From positions 1,588,295-1,652,294 of the forward strand of contig PCDI01000003.1 in NCBI GenBank assembly GCA_002778195.1: DNA of 64,000 nt, written 5' to 3'. Source of the DNA: Raffaelea ambrosiae. Its lineage: Eukaryota; Ascomycota; Sordariomycetes; Ophiostomatales; Ophiostomataceae. The notes below the pieces were generated by a model, which saw only the letters and a list, made by a program, of their open reading frames with translations, was not told the DNA's origin and ran no database searches. Numbering within the stretch: the stretch's first letter is position 1; every line of letters begins with the position of its first letter. The position numbers and the translations under genes are program-made. Shown here one piece after another: positions 52,101 through 62,263 of the stretch.

Positions 52101-53176
52101 TGCGTTGGGAGAAGGCACTATTTTGGACCTTGGGATGCGCACCTATGTACTATGTAGCCGGCACTGATTACTGTCTGTCCAGTGTCTGTCCAGAGATGCC
52201 GAGGTCCAGGTCTCTTGGCTACCAGAAATGACCATAGCGCCGGAACTAAATTTGAATCCGGCCTACCCGAAAGGCTTTTGCTCTGCAACGGGCTGAGGGA
52301 ATCAATCCCGCACCAAGAGCCCAGCGTGCCACGCGGACCAGCTAGCTGCAAAGTCACCCTGCAAAGCAACTCGTCGTTCTCGCTTTGGCAAGTCGGCTTA
52401 CTATGTACTTCATGGCACCCCCCCCGTTATTGCACGGTATATCGGCGCTCCGTTTCCTAAAACAGTGCATTTGTGGGCCCCGATTCCCGAATCTGACTCC
52501 TTCTTCTAGGCGTACAGAGAGCCGTCGGTGTTTCAAGTACCGCCGTTCTGACTTTGCGTCTGCTGGTTTTGGCTGCATAGTACAGACTGCCCTCACAAAG
52601 GCCCAGACCGCTCTCAACACTTTGTCTTCTCAACATTCTGGTGCACTGTTCCCCTGCAGGATAGCCTCTACAACCATACATCGAAAGCAAGAGACGATGC
52701 CGCCAGGACGGACTGGGCAGGGATGCGAGTTCAGCCTGGTGCCCCCAAAACGGGAAGCCATCCGCGAAGGAATGCCCACGTTGTCCCAGGAAAAATTGAA
52801 AGGAAAAGTCAACCGCCCAAAGTCGCCGCCCCCAAAGAGCCCCATTAAATCCACTTTAACGCTCGACACCACTTGGCCGCGCCTTCCTCAACAAGTGCCC
52901 CAACCCTTTCCCATTCAGCGCAGAGGGCTAGTATTTGTCTGTATATTAATTGCTGTGCAGTCCACCGTAGTCTCTCCTTCTTGCCCCTCTCTTCCCTTCT
53001 CGCTGTGTCCTCGTGATGGTCTTCTTGTAGTCGTCCGCTTTTGCTCTCGCGCTCTCTCCTCTGCGCTGGCGTCGTCTTTTGTGTCTCTCGATTCCCTCGT
53101 TCTCACGCCTGCCCCCATCCTCTGCACGCTTCGTCCCGCCTCGTGAACCTCCCGAATACGGTTCCTCTTTCCCACC
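52101..53176. other. Intergenic, promoter of the PaxU-like gene on the right
   Basis: Short frames with no recognised domain. The T/C-rich segment at 52970-53160 is a probable 5' UTR. Confidence 0.35.
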
Positions 53177-54241
53177 ATGGCGGCCTCGGACAGCGTCGAC
53201 ACCACACCCTTGCTGACGCCAGCAACGGCCGGCAGCCCGGGCACGTCGGGCACCAGCACGCCGCTGCCCGGCCATGGCAAGGCCAGCAACGCCGACCCGC
53301 TGGGCTTCATGGAGAAGCTGAACAGCTCGGTCTACCTCTACCGGCGGCCCGCGACGTCGATTGCGCCCAATCCTGCCTCCAAGGCGTCCGCGCCCCAGTT
53401 TTTGCTGGTCTGCACCTGGATGGACGCCCGCGCCGCCCACATTGCCAAGTACCTGGCCGCCTACCGCGACGGCCAGGTGTTTGCCGACGGCAGCGTGCCC
53501 GAGACGATTCTGCTGATCCGCGCGCAGCAGGCGTACGTGTTTGACATTGCCAAGTCGTCCAAGGTCGTCCAGCCGGCGCTGCCGGTGGTGCGCGCGTTCA
53601 TCGAGTCCGCGGGCGCGGCCGGCCAGACGGCCACGGGGGCCGACGTGCGCATGCTGGTGCACACGTTTTCCAACGGCGGGTGCTTTTTGCTGAGCCAGCT
53701 GTTCGACGAGCTGCTGTCGGCCGACCGCGCCGGGCTGAACGTGATCCCCGCGCACGTCACCGTGTTCGACTCGTCGCCCGGCAAGTTCCACTACGGGGCC
53801 TCGGCGGCGGCCTTCTTTGTGCCGTTTGAGCGCAAGCCGTGGTGGACGCGCATCGTGGCGCTGCCGATTGTCCACCTGTATGTCCTGTACTTTTGGCTGC
53901 GCTGGGAGATCATTGCCCTCTGGACGGGCCGGCGCGAGGTCGCCGAGGTGCCGGGCAAGCCCACCGACCGGGCCATGGCCATGTACCGCGCGTGGGTGCC
54001 GCCCAACTGCCACACCGACAAGGGCGGCAACCGCTTCGAGACGTGCCGGGCGTACATCTACTCGCCCGGCGACAAGATCATCCAGGCGCCGGACGTCGAG
54101 GAGCATGCGGCCGAGGCGACGGCGGCCGGCTTCACCGTGGCCCGCCTCGAAAAGTTCCCCGACAGCGCACACGTGGCGCACCAGCGCGCGGACCCGGAGC
54201 GGTACTGGCGGACGGTGCGGGAGGTCTGGGAGGGGCGGTAA
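53177..54241 (+). CDS. DUF829 (TMEM53 / PaxU-like) alpha/beta-hydrolase-fold protein
   Basis: Single exon, 354 residues, starting MAASDSVDTTPLLTPA in a good context (ACCATGG). After a disordered N-terminus, LLVCTWMDARAAHIAKYLAAYR is the typical first strand and loop of DUF829. MLVHTFSNGGCFLLSQL carries the nucleophile-elbow-like serine, VTVFDSSPGKFHYGAS follows, and SAHVAHQRADPERYWRTV places the expected C-terminal histidine. The hydrophobic segment near IVHLYVLYFWLRWEII may be a membrane helix, in line with nuclear-envelope TMEM53 proteins of animals. In Penicillium the relative PaxU is named for an indole-diterpene gene cluster, but most fungal members are not in clusters. Enzymatic activity is unproven. 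Confidence 0.85.
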   Translation: MAASDSVDTTPLLTPATAGSPGTSGTSTPLPGHGKASNADPLGFMEKLNSSVYLYRRPATSIAPNPASKASAPQFLLVCTWMDARAAHIAKYLAAYRDGQVFADGSVPETILLIRAQQAYVFDIAKSSKVVQPALPVVRAFIESAGAAGQTATGADVRMLVHTFSNGGCFLLSQLFDELLSADRAGLNVIPAHVTVFDSSPGKFHYGASAAAFFVPFERKPWWTRIVALPIVHLYVLYFWLRWEIIALWTGRREVAEVPGKPTDRAMAMYRAWVPPNCHTDKGGNRFETCRAYIYSPGDKIIQAPDVEEHAAEATAAGFTVARLEKFPDSAHVAHQRADPERYWRTVREVWEGR

Positions 54242-57200
54242 TGCGTGTCGCAGTGCAGGGGAAAGCCTGTGAAGGATTTGTGGGCCGGGAGTCACGGAAA
54301 GGCCAAGGCGAAACAGGGCACACGGGTTGCATTCGTCATGCTGTTATGTTTGTATGTTTTGTTCTCGTTTTCCTATGTTTCCTTTTCACGGACGGGGGAT
54401 CGCATATCATAGATTTGGAGTACCATTAGAGCTTGCATCACGAATTCGTTTTATGGGTTTCATTGCTCTTGTGTTCGCTTGTCCCGTCTTTGTTGTCCAT
54501 ACTCTGTGAACAGGAGCAAATGCAAAAAGCAGTGTCCATTGACCACGCATATGGACAGCCTGGACCAATTGTCGAGCCTGCCTGTCGCTGAAGCGATCCC
54601 TCTTAGCTTCCTGTGAATTCTTCGTGAATTCCCCCCTCTCAGCCACCCAGCGGCTCTCCATTGGCTCCTGCAAAGATCACTCTCGGAATGGACTGTGGGG
54701 GCTGCCCCTCGCAGCCGGCCGATATCGATATCGGCTTTTAGTGGCGACGATAACCCGTTTTTACCCTTGGCTGACTTTTGGCTGGGGAAGGACCGTCTCA
54801 CAAACTGTGTTGTCGCCATACATCATCGTTGTGGAAAGAGCCTTTTTCCTTTGCTGCGTCGCGCCCTGTGTGTGCCTTCCGCTCTTGTCTTGTCACCTTC
54901 CCCACCCCCCAGGCTCGGCGCTGTTTGTCGCGGTCCTTCTTCTCATAGTTCCCTGGCCAGGTCGCCCCTGTACAACAACCCCGCGTTGACTCAGTCGTGC
55001 CTTCTGTTTTTGGTCGCTCCCTCGCCCCAGCACCGCAACACAAGATCGGAAGCACCTGCCCGAGCAGCGGGAACGTCAACAGACGACCCCACCGTCCGAG
55101 ACAGGCTTGTCACGAGACCAATTCAGACGACGACGACAACGACGACAAGATGCGCGGTGTTGTGGCCAATTCCGCGTCGGCCTCTGCCAGGAGTGGGCGG
55201 GCCAACACCTGGAGCATCAGCAAGGTGCGTATCGACCGGCTGTTGAATTTTTGTGTTTTTTGCCCTCTGCCCTACCCCCTTGCGTTTCCCATGTTTCGCC
55301 TCATGCAGGCACGCAATCCATCAGCACACAATCCATCACGTGCACTTGCACATCTCCCTCCTGTCAACGTCCTTGAAGAGGAGAGATCCAGCGCGGCAGT
55401 TGCTCGTGTGCGCCTTCCGTCTGGGCTCTGACTGAGCCCCGGGGGAGGGGAATGACAGGCGCGTTGTCCAAGTCAGGTTCCAGGTTCCAGGTTCTCCGGG
55501 TTCTCCTGGCTCTCCAGGTTCTCCATTTCCCCGGACTCCGCAAGTTGTCCAAAATCCTCCAAGACGTCGTACCTGTCCTCTCCTCGGCGCCCTCCCTGAA
55601 CACAGTCGTGCCTCCTGGAGAGGCTTGTCTTTGCTAGTGACTCTTTGTCCGCCCTGTTCTCCTGCCCTGTTACCTCCTTTGTCTTCCCCTTGGTCCTACC
55701 TGTCGTCCCTCGAGTGTTCTGTCACCTGACCCGCCCCTGCATGGTGCCTGCCGGCACCCGTGTCGCTTCGGTACCCGACAATGTGTTCATGGCGAGGAAG
55801 ACGCATCTGAGACATGGCACGTGTCAGAGACCTGCCCAGAAGGGAACTGCCCAGACGGGAAATAGCCGAGACAAGAGGATGAAAGTGTAATGAAACCCAG
55901 CGCCACAGAGACAGAACAGAGAAAAATGAAGTCGACCACTGCCACCGCCCCAACCAGCAGAGACCCCTGTACTTAAGGACCACCCCGCCGGCACAGACGC
56001 AAACAAAAAGGACCCTCGGCCCCCAGTTTTGCCAGCTGCGGGGGTGCCTGAGCTTTGCCGGGCCCAGGGGCGGAACCGCTTCGACATTCCCGTTTCGGGC
56101 GGGTCCAGTCCAAAAGGCCAAAGCCGCCCAGCTCCAGACTCTGGGCTGGGCCTCTGGTGACCTGCTGTTGGGGAGGTGGTCTTGTTTGTCTTCTGATTTC
56201 TGCTACGTCTGGAACCTCCCTCCCCGCTCCCGCTAGTCCGGGCTTGCTGTCCCGCAGCCACTGCTGCTGCCTTTTTTTCGCTGGGGTCCTGAAGACTGGC
56301 CATCGCGGACTGCGTCCGGCGAGCGCCTTTTTTGCATTGGTTTTTGGGGGGGGGGGGTTGTTTTTGTTTTTGGCTTGTTTTGTTTGTTTGTTTTGGGGGT
56401 CCCTATTTTTTACTTTTTTCTTTCCTCGGTGGGCTGAGTGGACTCGGTGGACGCAGTGGCCTCGAGTTGCACACCGCCCCAATACAGCAGGAGAGTCTCC
56501 GGGTGCTCCTTCCGTGTCCGCCAGGCTCTCTTCTTACACACGCCCCCGTTTGCACTGGTTTATCGGTTCCGCCATTCCTTCCCTTTTCGTTGCTTCCTCG
56601 CGCCCCTTGTTTGCCGGCCTGGCCTTCTTTCTCCCATTTTCTCACAATCATGCACTTTCAGCCTTTTGCCTCTTTTTAGCCAACTCTAGCTCCTTTTTCC
56701 TTTGCTTTTCTCCAAATCCCCATCTTAGCTCTCCTCCTCCTCCTTTTTCTGCTCTCCAGGTTTCTCCCCTCCCCCCCTGCTGTGCTCCTCCTCTCTAGCG
56801 CTTTCCCCGCTATTCAACGTCATCATCGCCCGTTGCCGAGCCGAAAGTCTCGTGAGAACCGCAGACAAAACAGACCTCTCTGGCCGCTTGCCCGCACTTG
56901 CAGACGCAACCCCCCTTCACCGACAACTGTGTCTCTGCTGCAGTTTCCTATTCCGTCGGCAACCTCTGTGTCTGGCCCAAGTCCATCACATCAGCTGCTC
57001 GTGGGATACCGCTTTTTGTCTCCTTCCTTGTCACCCGGCATCACCCGCAAGTCGTCGGGTGGGCCAGCAGCAGAGCTGCAGCTACCAGCTACACACAGAA
57101 GGGCAACCTCACGAGCAAGCTGCAAAGGATTCACAAGAGGGAACTACAAAGAGAACCTCGAACAAGAACCGGAAAAAAAGAGAACCAGAAACACACAACA

Positions 57201-57420
57201 CACGCCCACACAACACCACCACCGCTGCTCACCCGGACCGTGCCTCTCTGGACGGGCCTTGTTGCCGTTCCCTTCTTCCAACCACCTGCTTTGGCTGTTT
57301 TGATTGCTTGCTTGCTTCCTCCTCGTTCTCTTGTCTCTTCTGTCACTTCCGTTTCTTCCCATTCATCCTCAGCCAGGATCGATCCCCCCCCTCCCTTTGT
57401 CCATCGCTCCGACTGCAGCC
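54242..57420. other. Long intergenic region and extended leader of the PFK-2/FBPase-2 gene
   Basis: 3.2 kb without a recognised gene. A 93-codon frame at 55150 (MRGVVANSASASARSG), or a 65-codon version spliced with an 84-bp intron after ...TWSISK, could be a uORF or small gene. A G/T homopolymer block lies at 56340-56400. C/T-rich sequence from 56640 to 57420, ending at the PFK-2 ATG, suggests a very long transcribed leader, which is common for regulated fungal genes. Confidence 0.35.
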
Positions 57421-59057
57421 ATGGCACGTGGTTCTAACGGCTTGGGCGTCCAGGTGGAGGATACCAAGGTGTGTGTGGTGATGGTGGGGCTGCCTGCCCG
57501 AGGCAAGAGTTATATCGCCCAGAAAGGTAAGATGTGCTAGATCACGAGATTTTTGCTTTTTTTTTTGGTATTTTGTATTTTTTTATTTTTTTTGGGTTTT
57601 TTTCCTGTCTTATTGCACTGCTGTATTCCTTTCTGTTCCTCAAGATCGCATAGCTAACAGTCCGTCCCCTGGCCCAGCCCAACGCTACCTTCAGTGGTTG
57701 TCGATCCCGGCACAGACTTTCAATGTGGGTAACTACCGCCGTAAAGATGCTGCCCAACCCACGGCCGACTTCTTCGACTTTGAGAATACCGAGGGCGAGC
57801 GCATGCGTCGGGCCGCTGCCGAGGCGGCCGTGGCCGACATGCTCAAGTGGTTCAAGAGCGGCGGCGTCGTCGGCATTCTAGACGCCACCAACTCCACCAA
57901 GGAGCGCCGCAAGTGGATCCTGGACCTCTGCACCGCCGCCGGCATCGAGGTGCTCTTTGTCGAGAGCAAGAGCGACGACGAGAAGCTGATCATGGCCAAC
58001 ATCCGCGACGTCAAGACCACCAGTCCGGACTACGTCGGCCAGGACCCAGAACAGGCCGCCATCGACTTCCGCAACCGCATCCGCATGTACGAGAAGGTGT
58101 ACAAGACGATCGACGGCGAGGGTGACGAGGGCGATCTCACCTACCTCAAGATCATGGACGTCGGTGCACGCGTCATTATCAGCCGCATCCAGGACTACCT
58201 GCAGAGCCGCATTGTGTACTACCTCATGAATCTGCACATCCGGCCCCGCTCCGTCTGGCTCTCTCGGGTGGGTTTCTTTTGTCAATTTGTTTCTTCCGAA
58301 CTTTTTGGAGGGGGGTTGGCCTCGACTAACTTCCACAGCACGGCGAGTCGCTTTACAACCTCGATGGCAAAATTGGGGGTGACGCCGGTCTATCGCCTAG
58401 GGGCCAGCAGTACGCACTGAAGCTCCCCGAGCTTGTGCGGCAGTCAGTTGGGGTACGCATCCGTCCCATCCATCCCATCATACGAGACATCTACCCATTT
58501 CTCCTCATTTCCCCCTTCTCTAACACGGCACATAGGATGACCGCCCACTTACTGTGTGGACGTCCACTCTGAGACGGACCATTGCCACGGCCCGCCATCT
58601 GCCCAAGCATTACAACCAGCTGCAGTGGAAGGCCCTGGACGAGCTGGACTCGGGTGTGTGCGACGGCTACACCTACCAGCAGATCAAGGACGAGTTCCCC
58701 GACGACTTCCGCGCCCGCGACGAAGACAAGTACAACTACCGCTACCGCGGCGGCGAGTCGTACCGCGACGTGGTTATCCGGCTGGAGCCCATCATCATGG
58801 AGCTAGAGCGGTCCGAGGACATTTTGATTATCACGCACCAGGCCGTTCTGCGCTGCATCTACGCGTACTTCATGAAGAAGGACCAGGAGAAGAGCCCCTG
58901 GATGAATGTGCCGCTGCACACACTCATCAAGCTGACGCCCCGCGCCTATGGCACCGAAGAAATCCGTTACCCGGCCGGCATCGACGCTGTCAGCACCTGG
59001 CGTGGCAAGGGCTCTACGGCCAAGCATGAGCAGCCCGTTCCCGAGGCGCTACATTGA
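57421..59057 (+). CDS. 6-phosphofructo-2-kinase / fructose-2,6-bisphosphatase
   Basis: Four exons: 57421-57526, 57678-58267, 58339-58452 and 58536-59057; 443 residues. The kinase half has the P-loop VMVGLPARGKSYIAQK (split by intron 1 after the Lys), RYLQWLSIPAQTFNVGNYRR, the Walker B-like VGILDATNSTKERR and EVLFVESKSDD. The phosphatase half begins SRHGESLYNLDGKIGGDAGLS, with the phospho-accepting His directly after intron 2, and continues LTVWTSTLRRTIATA, LDELDSGVCDGYTYQQI and ILIITHQAVLRCIYAYF. Both active sites look intact, so the enzyme should both make and degrade fructose-2,6-bisphosphate, the cytosolic switch between glycolysis and gluconeogenesis. There is no long N-terminal regulatory extension, unlike yeast Pfk26/27. 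Confidence 0.94.
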
Positions 59058-59802
59058 TGGCTTTGGCAATTCATTGGGGCAATTCATTGAACGACTTCAG
59101 GGCATTGTTGGGGCGATTCATTGATTGACTTCAGGGTACTTTCATTTCTATTTGGGTTCTTAATGGCTCTTGTTCTAATTCCCTGCTTGTTTTGTCCATT
59201 CTGTCTTATTGGGTTGGTTTGGCATGCAGTCGGCGGTGCCTCTTCTGGGATAACTTAGATGTTGGGCCCTTGAAAATTGGTCACGGTAGGGGTGTCGGGA
59301 GGAGTGGAACGTCTCTGCGGGTTACGAAACCTGGGGAAAAGGAAAGAAAATCAAACCTGAAACACGGTATAAATATTGGGGTTACCGGAGTCCTTGGTGG
59401 GATGGCGGCCGATGCCTTTTTTTTATTTTTTCTTAGGAGTCAAAAGTATGGAAATGAAAATGCAATATTTGAAAAAAAAAAGTCAAGACAGTCTCAGGTA
59501 TTTTTGCGGCGCGAGATGAGCCGAACTGAATCACGTCCGTTCCTGAAAGCAAGGTTTGATGTTGGTCAAGCTGCCAAAGCCTTGCCTAAACTACTTTGAA
59601 TAAAGAGGAATAAAATAAACCCCCCAATGTCCTCTGAACGCCCATTGCTAACAAGGTCACGAATGATGACTAATGAATGCACATACACAAACTTTTTGTC
59701 CCTAATATTCCACACGCCCTCCAGTTTTTTTGTTTGGTTTTTTTTTTTGTTTTTTTTTTTTCCCCTTCTGCATCGATGCCCATGTCGTTTTGCTGCGCCT
59801 TC
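59058..59802. other. Convergent intergenic gap
   Basis: 3' flanks of PFK-2/FBPase-2 and HAS1. It contains a short repeated phrase (GGCAATTCATTG / GGCGATTCATTGA with GACTTCAGGG, about 59065-59135) and poly-T runs near 59730-59760. No gene. Confidence 0.4.
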
Positions 59803-61680
59803 TTATTGCCTCTTTCTGAAGCTGCCGGTCCCGCTGTGCTGTCTTGGCTGGCTGCCGTAGGCTCTCCGGCCGCCGGGACCGTTGTTGTGCTGCTTGTTCT
59901 TCCGCATGCCCGCGCCCATGGTCACGTCGACGCGCGGCGGGGTCTTGAAGCCGAAGCTCTTGCCGACGCCGACGAGGTCGAGGCGGCCGACGTCGAAGAC
60001 GGAGCGCAGGCTGTGGCTGGCGTACGCGTGCAGGTAGGCGCGGAAGCCGTCCTTGGCGGCCTGGTGCAGGGCGTAGTTCTCGCCGACGAGCTTCTCGAGC
60101 TGGGGCTGGATGTTCTTGACCTTGTCGGTGGGGAAGTTGTACTCGGCCACGGGCACGTTGGCGTCGTCCATGTATTTGAGGAAGCCGAGCTCGCTGGGGA
60201 GCAGGAACAGCAGGGCCTTGCCGCGGCCGTGGGAGCCGCGGGCGGTGCGGCCGACGCGGTGGACGTAGGCGCGGCCGTCCTCGGGGGGGTCGTACTGGAT
60301 GATCCAGTCGACGGCGGGGATGTCGAGGCCGCGGGCGGCGACGTCGGTGCACAGGAGGATGCCGCGCTCGGCGTTGCAGAACTCGAAGAAGGTCTGGGTG
60401 CGTTTTTCCTGCTTCTGCTTGCCGTGGAGGTCGAGGACGCAGGGCAGGTCGATGTAGCGCATCAGGTTGGCGTGGTACTTGACCGAGTTGCAGGAGCTGA
60501 AGAAGACAATGACCTTTTTCTTGAGGGCCATGCGCGAGAGGAACGAGTACAGCAGGGCGAAGCGCTGCTCGGAGGGGCACAGGACGTAGCCCTGCTCGAG
60601 GCCGTCGACGGTGGCAAACTGCTGGCGGGCGTCGACGTTGAGGTAGACGAGGTTGTGGCCGCGCAGCGAGACCTTGGCCAGGTCGTCAATCTTTTGCGTC
60701 TGGGTGGCGGAGAAGAGCATGGTCTGGCGGTCCTTGGGCAGGATCTTGACAATCTTGCGCAGCTCGTCCTCGAAGCCGGTCTCCAGGATGCGGTCGGCCT
60801 CGTCGATGACGAGGGCGCGCAGGTTGCGGTAGACGAAGCCGGGCGTGTTGGTCAGGTGGTCCAGCAGGCGGCCCGGCGTGGCCACGATCAGGTTGACGCC
60901 CTTGGCCAGCTTGGCGCGCTCGGCGCTGATGTTGGCGCCGCCCATGAGCACGCCCACGGTCTGCGAGTGGTGCTGCATCAGCTCGAGGGCGACGTGCCAG
61001 ATCTGCAGGGCGAGCTCGCGCGTCGGCGTCACAATGACCACGCCGGTGCCGTTGCGCGGGCGGAACCGCAGCGACGACAGCAGCTCGACGGCCGGCACCA
61101 GAAAGGCCAGCGTCTTGCCCGAGCCCGTCTTGGCGGCGCCCAGCAGGTCCTTGCCGGCCAGCAGGATGGGCAGGGCGCGGCGCTGGATCTCGGTCATGGT
61201 CTCGAAGCCCATGTCTTTCAGGCCCTGCTGCGTGCGGTCCGACAGCGTGAGCTCGTCGAACCGGGTCTTGTTGGTCTCGCTGTTGCCCTCGACGGCGGGC
61301 AGCGTCAGCATTTTCATGTCGATCTGGTTGGCCTTGGCCTTGGTCTCCTCCTCGGCCGGGGACGGTCCTCGTTCGGCCCTGTCGTCGTCGTTGTCGTCGT
61401 TGTCGTCGTTGTCGTCGTTGTCGTCGTTGTCGTCGTCGTTGTTGTTGCGGCTGCCATTTTGGGAAGCTGGATCAGCGGTAGCCTTGTGTTCGTTGTCGCT
61501 GTGGTCTTCCTCCTCCTCCTCGGTCGCCTTGCTGTCTTTGCGGACCTCCTCTTCGCTGTCGACCTCCTTCTCGACCCGTTTCGCGATTTTCTCCGCCTTC
61601 TTCACCGACTTCTTGAGTTTCTTGGTCGCACTCTCACCCTCCTCCCGGTGCTTCCGCTTCTTTGTGAATTCTTTCGCCAT
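59803..61680 (-). CDS. HAS1: DEAD-box ATP-dependent RNA helicase HAS1
   Basis: Intronless, 625 residues from the ATG of MAKEFTKKRKHREE; the open frame extends upstream but without similarity. A Lys-rich start is followed by an acidic Asn/Asp tract (about 79-100). Helicase motifs are in order: FDELTLSDRTQQGLKDMGFE (Q-motif region), GAAKTGSGKTLAF (motif I, 181-193), PTRELALQ, ATPGRLLDHL, VIDEADRIL (DEAD), LFSATQTQ (SAT), VIVFFSSCNSVKYH, TDVAARGLDIPAVDWIIQYD and YVHRVGRTARG. The C-terminal FGFKTPPRVDVTMGAGMRK is typical of the Has1/DDX18 group. It remodels pre-ribosomes in the nucleolus for 40S and 60S assembly. The GTC/GTT microsatellite at 61380-61443 encodes the acidic tract. Confidence 0.95.
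   Translation of the reverse strand: MAKEFTKKRKHREEGESATKKLKKSVKKAEKIAKRVEKEVDSEEEVRKDSKATEEEEEDHSDNEHKATADPASQNGSRNNNDDDNDDNDDNDDNDDNDDDRAERGPSPAEEETKAKANQIDMKMLTLPAVEGNSETNKTRFDELTLSDRTQQGLKDMGFETMTEIQRRALPILLAGKDLLGAAKTGSGKTLAFLVPAVELLSSLRFRPRNGTGVVIVTPTRELALQIWHVALELMQHHSQTVGVLMGGANISAERAKLAKGVNLIVATPGRLLDHLTNTPGFVYRNLRALVIDEADRILETGFEDELRKIVKILPKDRQTMLFSATQTQKIDDLAKVSLRGHNLVYLNVDARQQFATVDGLEQGYVLCPSEQRFALLYSFLSRMALKKKVIVFFSSCNSVKYHANLMRYIDLPCVLDLHGKQKQEKRTQTFFEFCNAERGILLCTDVAARGLDIPAVDWIIQYDPPEDGRAYVHRVGRTARGSHGRGKALLFLLPSELGFLKYMDDANVPVAEYNFPTDKVKNIQPQLEKLVGENYALHQAAKDGFRAYLHAYASHSLRSVFDVGRLDLVGVGKSFGFKTPPRVDVTMGAGMRKNKQHNNGPGGRRAYGSQPRQHSGTGSFRKRQ
61380..61443. repeat. Trinucleotide/nonanucleotide repeat in HAS1
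   Basis: Repeated GTCGTCGTT units on the plus strand encode Asp-Asp-Asn repeats in the HAS1 N-terminal region. Confidence 0.8.
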
Positions 61681-62263
61681 GTCCGCGTTGTGGTCTTGAC
61701 GGGCGATGGTGTGTGTGCGAAGTATGTGGTGTGGTGGTTGGGTCTTGGGAAGAAGAGGTATGGAACAGCCAGAGTTCAAAAAAAAATTAAAGACGGCAGA
61801 AAAAAAAAAAAAAAGTTTTAGTCCCAATTCCCATATCGCAGTTTTGAGTGGGGCCTGCACAATCTTATCGCGCATTGTGGTATGTCACGTGGAGATAAGT
61901 CAACCCCACCTTGTGCCTCACGTCGAACTCACGACAACTCTTCTCAAAAGCGTCGATCATACCCAAAATGCAAATCGAGAATGGAAAAGCACGGTGAGAG
62001 GAGATACTAGAAATGGAGAAACCAAAAACAGAGATCAAGACGGGAAAGCCGCAAAGCGAATCCTCTTCTCTGAATCTCACCTCTCCAATTATGCACTGCA
62101 TGTGTCGTGCATTTCCGTGCTTTTGCTGAAAATACATTACGTGACAATCATATGGACACCAAAGTATATACAAGAATGGAAAGGTCCACTGCATGGAATT
62201 GTCCACGGCATGGACATGTCCGCTGTATCCTCCCCACCCGCACGTCTGTCTCCCGGCTCCTCG
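61681..62263. other. Upstream region of HAS1 and 3' flank of the acid phosphatase
   Basis: A poly-A run lies at 61800-61815. No gene supported. Confidence 0.35.

Noticed and set aside
55150..55431. A first coding exon of the PFK-2/FBPase-2 gene
   Set aside because: It would need a 2-kb intron, and the downstream ATG already begins directly before the conserved kinase P-loop; kept only as a possible uORF.
59677..61821. A 714-codon frame antisense to HAS1
   Set aside because: Leu/Val/Gly-rich shadow; HAS1 motifs are unambiguous on the other strand.
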